Shown one piece after another: positions 15,573 to 18,458 of a DNA stretch of 18,458 nt. Below the pieces are notes generated by a model. It was not told where the DNA came from and made no database searches. It was given only the letters and a program-made list of their open reading frames with translations. Source of the DNA: Caldilineae bacterium (GTDB lineage: Bacteria; Chloroflexota; Anaerolineae; JAAEKA01). Where the stretch lies: the NCBI GenBank assembly GCA_020634555.1, contig JACKBK010000050.1, positions 1-18,458 on the forward strand. The letters run 5' to 3'. A program made the position numbers and the translations under genes. The stretch's first letter is position 1. Each line of letters starts with the position of its first letter.

Positions 15573-18458
15573 TTATTGCAAAATAGTGAACCCGTCCAGA
15601 ACCTCGCCGGCAAAACCGTTAGCTGAGCCGTCCCAGTAGAGGCCGGGACCGAATGTGCAGGCCGTGTTCGTCCCCAGGGATGACGGTGTGCAGACGAAGA
15701 TGTCCGCGCCATCGCCGCTGACGCCGGTGACTGAGAACGCGCCCAATGTCGTCAGATAGATCTTGCCGGTGGAACTGTTGATCCACGCGCCGTTGATGTC
15801 CTCGGAGGACGATTGGCTCAGGCCAACGTCCGATCCATCGAAGTACATCGCCCACGATCCGCTGGTGGTCTGTCCAAGCTGGGAAGCTGTGAAGACCAGC
15901 AAGTCCTCATCGGCGCCCGATACACCAGGTACGCTGAACGACCCGACGGTGCTGATCACCAGCTTGCCGTCAGCCGTGAAGGTGATGGCATCGATGTCTT
16001 CGCTGTATTTGGACAGTCCGACGTCCGAGCCGTCGAAGTAGAACTCAAAGCTGCCGGCGGTGTTTGATCCCAGCGACGTAGGCACGAAGCGCACGATGTC
16101 GGAGTCGTCCACCGTGCCCAGCCCGGTTACGCTGATCGCACTGGCGAAGCTTATCAGGATCGAGTAGTCGGGCCGCACCGAGTAGGCAATCACGTCGGCC
16201 GTGATTCCCACGTCGGAACCGTCCCACAACATACTCCAGACACCTGTGGCGGTGTTGTAGGCAACGATGTCCTCGTCGTTGAACGAAACTCCGCCAACGC
16301 TGCCGGCCGTGGTGGAACTGAGGTACATCATTCCAGAGGAAGGCGGCGTTGCGGTGGGCGTCGGCGTCGGCGGTATTGGCGTCGCGGTCGGTGGCACCGG
16401 AGTTGCAGTCGGCGGTATTGGCGTCGCAGTCGGTGGCACCGGTGTGTTGGTCGGCACCGGTGTGTTAGTAGCGGTTGGCGCCGGAGTCGGCGCGGTCTGG
16501 CTGCTCAGGATGCCGGCGCCGAACAGGCTGGGATATTGCCAGGTGTTATCGTCGGTGGACCACCAGGCCATCTTCGTGTCGCGGTCGCCGGTATCGTCGT
16601 CGTCGTTTACCTGCATCTCGATGCCGAGCGTGTAGCCAGCGGTCGGGCTAACGCCGATCTGCGCCAGCGGCAGTTGCATCTCGAACACGTAGCCGCCCGG
16701 CACAGCAGCGATCACCCCGACCGCGCCTGCAGGAACCGCCGCCGAGTTCGTGCCCTGGATCACCACATTGCCATCATTCCAGCGGACGGCCAGTTGGAAG
16801 TCGTTGACGCCGTCGTAGCCGGTAGCGCTGTGGCTGTAGTCACCATCGATGAATACCTCGACGCCATCATCGTTGTACCAGCCGGTGCCGCTGTCGTTGA
16901 TCAGCGTCTCGTCGCTGACCTGCATCAGCAGGTAGAGATTGCTGTTGTCGTAGAGCGCCCGCCAGGTTGCCGACAGGTCGCTGGCTGGCACGGCCGATCC
17001 GACGGTCACATTGGAAACGCCGTACTCGACTGCGCCCGCCCAGACTGGATCTACGACACCATCGACCGCCGGCACAAGATCGGTGCGATAGATGGTTGCC
17101 GCACCCGGCACGGGTGTGTTAGTCGGTACCGGCGTGTTGGTCGCGGTTGGTGGGACAGGTGTGTTGGTAGCTGTTGGCGGGACAGGTGTATTGGTCGGCG
17201 GCACAGGCGTGTTGGTCGCGGTTGGCGGGACAGGTGTGTTAGTCGGTGGCACCGGTGTGTTGGTCGCGGTTGGCGGGACAGGAGTGTTAGTCGGTGGCAC
17301 CGGCGTGTTGGTCGCGGTTGGCGGGACAGGTGTGTTAGTCGGTGGCACCGACGTGTTGGTCGCGGTTGGCGGGACGGGTGTGTTGGTCGGCGGTACCGGC
17401 GTATTGGTCACAGTCGGCGGGACGGGTGTGTTGGTCGGTACCGGCGTATTGGTCGCGGTTGGCACCGGAGTCGGCGTCGGCGGCTGGCAGTTCACCATCC
17501 ACGTGATAGCCGCATCCCACAACGACCAGCCGGCAGTTGTGAAGCTGGAGCCGTAGCCGTTGTAGAAACCAAGCCGCCGCGCCGGGGCCGTCTGCCCGAC
17601 CATCACGTCGTTGGCGTCATAAGCGAAGATTCCGGCATGTGTGGACTGTCCGACGATGGTCGCGATCACGTCAGCATTGGCCGAGGGCACCCCCCAGAAG
17701 TACATCTGCGCGGCGCTGGTCGTGGTCACCGTGCCACTGAGGCCAGCGGCCAGCGGATGCCCGCTGTTGACGACAAGTTGGGTTTGATTGCTCGTGTCGC
17801 CGTTGTTGGTGCCATAAGACGTTCCGGTCATTTGCATGTCGTCCAGCAGCGCCGGCTCCCACGTCATCACCGGCACAGCTACGTCGCGGAAGGTGATGTT
17901 GACCGTGCTGGAGGTTACCGAGTCGGAGATGATGACCAGCGCCTTGCCGGACGCATCAGTTGCCACAGCCTGCGATTGGCTGCGCACTACCACCACGTAG
18001 CCCTGGCCGGTCAACCGGTCAGCCAGCACCTGGTCGCGGGCGTCCAGCGGATTGTTGGCGCCGACGAAGAGGATGGTCTGGACGCCACAGACAGCCTGGG
18101 TCGGTGTGGGAGTCGGCGGAACCGGCGTGCTGGTCGGCGGTACCGGTGTGTTGGTCGGTGTATTCGTTGGCGTGTGGGTTGGTGTATGAGTCGGGGTTGC
18201 CGTCGGCGGCACTGGCGTGTTGGTCGCTGTCGGCGGCACGGGTGTGTCGGTCGGCGGTACTGGGGTATTGGTCGCTGTCGGCGGCACCGGTGTATCGGTT
18301 GGCGGTACCGGCGTGTTGGTCGGTGGTACCGGTGTGTTGGTTGCTGTCGGCGGAACCGGCGTGTGGGTTGGTGTATGAGTCGGCGTTGCAGTAGGTGGTA
18401 TCGGTGTGTTGGTCGGTGGCACCGGTGTACTTGTGGGTGTAGGCACAACGGATGGGTT
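15573..18458 (-). CDS. Secreted PT-linker protein with Rossmann-like, CBM9-like and repeat domains (5' end outside window)
   Basis: The frame is open to the window edge, so the true start and any signal peptide lie beyond 18458. Numbering from the GTG codon at 18446: PT linker (1-117); Rossmann-like module (120-320; TILFVGANNPLDARDQ, WEPALLDDMQMTG, HPLAAGLSG, APARRLGF); PT linker (321-448); CBM9-like domain (450-645; VDGVVDPVWAGA, WRALYDNSNLYLLMQVSD, WYNDDGVEVFIDGDYS, QVNDDDDTGDRDTKMAW); PT linker (652-702); C-terminal domain (704-957) of four units, each with a D-G-S-D-V-G-type motif (742, 805, 870; DGSANG at 939) and an E-D-I-D/N element, probably a beta-propeller or solenoid. There is no C-terminal anchor, unlike the other three genes. 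No catalytic residues are recognised. It is probably an extracellular glycan-binding protein; the missing N-terminus could carry a catalytic domain. Confidence 0.87.
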   Translation of the reverse strand, partial: NPSVVPTPTSTPVPPTNTPIPPTATPTHTPTHTPVPPTATNTPVPPTNTPVPPTDTPVPPTATNTPVPPTDTPVPPTATNTPVPPTATPTHTPTHTPTNTPTNTPVPPTSTPVPPTPTPTQAVCGVQTILFVGANNPLDARDQVLADRLTGQGYVVVVRSQSQAVATDASGKALVIISDSVTSSTVNITFRDVAVPVMTWEPALLDDMQMTGTSYGTNNGDTSNQTQLVVNSGHPLAAGLSGTVTTTSAAQMYFWGVPSANADVIATIVGQSTHAGIFAYDANDVMVGQTAPARRLGFYNGYGSSFTTAGWSLWDAAITWMVNCQPPTPTPVPTATNTPVPTNTPVPPTVTNTPVPPTNTPVPPTATNTSVPPTNTPVPPTATNTPVPPTNTPVPPTATNTPVPPTNTPVPPTATNTPVPPTNTPVPPTATNTPVPPTATNTPVPTNTPVPGAATIYRTDLVPAVDGVVDPVWAGAVEYGVSNVTVGSAVPASDLSATWRALYDNSNLYLLMQVSDETLINDSGTGWYNDDGVEVFIDGDYSHSATGYDGVNDFQLAVRWNDGNVVIQGTNSAAVPAGAVGVIAAVPGGYVFEMQLPLAQIGVSPTAGYTLGIEMQVNDDDDTGDRDTKMAWWSTDDNTWQYPSLFGAGILSSQTAPTPAPTATNTPVPTNTPVPPTATPIPPTATPVPPTATPIPPTPTPTATPPSSGMMYLSSTTAGSVGGVSFNDEDIVAYNTATGVWSMLWDGSDVGITADVIAYSVRPDYSILISFASAISVTGLGTVDDSDIVRFVPTSLGSNTAGSFEFYFDGSDVGLSKYSEDIDAITFTADGKLVISTVGSFSVPGVSGADEDLLVFTASQLGQTTSGSWAMYFDGSDVGLSQSSSEDINGAWINSSTGKIYLTTLGAFSVTGVSGDGADIFVCTPSSLGTNTACTFGPGLYWDGSANGFAGEVLDGFTILQ
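16341..16493 (-). repeat. PT-rich linker-coding repeat, third array
   Basis: It encodes about 50 residues of PTATPIPPT and PTATPVPPT type between the CBM9-like domain and the C-terminal repeat domain. Extended Pro/Thr linkers of this kind act as flexible, often glycosylated spacers in secreted bacterial proteins. Confidence 0.8.
16512..17099 (-). other. CBM9-like domain, copy in the PT-linker protein
   Basis: Residues 450-645 are paralogous to 584-782 of the quinoprotein: both have ATWRALYDxxNLY, a YDGVNDF segment and an NDDDD loop. PT linkers flank it on both sides, so it is displayed as an independent bead. Confidence 0.75.
17103..17486 (-). repeat. 48-bp minisatellite coding for a PT linker
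   Basis: Phased 48-bp units start at 17173, 17221, 17269, 17317 and 17365, followed by a shortened unit at 17413. Each full unit encodes one 16-residue period, TNTPVPPTNTPVPPTA or a close variant. Most unit-to-unit differences are synonymous; one changes NTPVPP to NTSVPP. Near-identity in DNA indicates recent slippage or unequal exchange. Confidence 0.85.
17487..18089 (-). other. Rossmann-like module, copy in the PT-linker protein
   Basis: Residues 120-320 (C120 to C320), 200 residues between the only two cysteines. It shares TILFVGANNPLDARDQ, GYVVVVRSQSQA, LVIISDSVTSS, TWEPALLDDMQMTG, HPLAAGLSG, APARRLGFYNGYG and GWSLWDAAITW with the other two copies, and is closest by eye to the DUF362 copy. 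Confidence 0.7.
18096..18458 (-). repeat. PT-rich linker-coding repeat, first array, reaching the window edge
   Basis: It encodes about 120 residues of TNTPVPPT, TDTPVPPT and TPTHTPTHTPTN type. Units are less regular than in the array at 17103-17486 and include THTP variants. The array continues past the window edge, so its full length is unknown. Confidence 0.8.

Noticed and set aside
16341..18458. CRISPR-like array
   Set aside because: The direct repeats have no unique spacers; they are in-frame Pro/Thr linker codons inside a coding region.

Overview
The window is a high-GC stretch with four large genes, all on the minus strand and transcribed from right to left. Every product looks extracytoplasmic: signal peptides or N-terminal membrane segments, Pro/Thr-rich linkers, bacterial Ig-like, FN3-like, SdrD-B-like, CBM9-like and GEVED modules, and C-terminal membrane anchors. 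This module style, especially the TNTPVPPT linkers and the WETVSExDNxGFNLYR tail, suggests a filamentous or surface-associated member of the Chloroflexota (Anaerolineae/Caldilineae type). That assignment is inferred from recalled protein style; there is no rRNA or other marker gene here.

Layout from right to left, in transcription order. (1) 15573-18458: the 3' part of a secreted PT-linker protein with a Rossmann-like module, a CBM9-like domain and a C-terminal repeat domain; its start lies beyond the window. (2) 12404-15484: a membrane-anchored DUF362 protein carrying the same Rossmann-like module, an Ig-like domain and a FN3-like tail. (3) 8346-12095: a secreted glucose/sorbosone-dehydrogenase-like quinoprotein with an N-terminal CxxCH domain, a CBM9-like domain, the same Rossmann-like module and the same tail and anchor. 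(4) 40-7673: a giant SdrD-B-repeat surface protein, split into two reading frames by an apparent one-base frameshift near 5943-6018. Hairpins lie behind all four genes. The gap at 7674-8345 holds a 142-bp nested inverted repeat that resembles a small non-autonomous mobile element.

The genes do not form a recognisable metabolic pathway. What links them is shared parts: one Rossmann-like module of about 200 residues, with a conserved cysteine at each end, occurs in three unrelated proteins; a CBM9-like domain occurs in two; an Ig/FN3/anchor tail occurs in three. The best reading is a locus of mosaic cell-surface proteins assembled by domain shuffling. They may bind surface glycans or build an extracellular matrix, with one possible oxidoreductase (the quinoprotein) held at the surface. 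I did not find RNA genes, CRISPR arrays, transposase genes or a clearly new enzymatic system.
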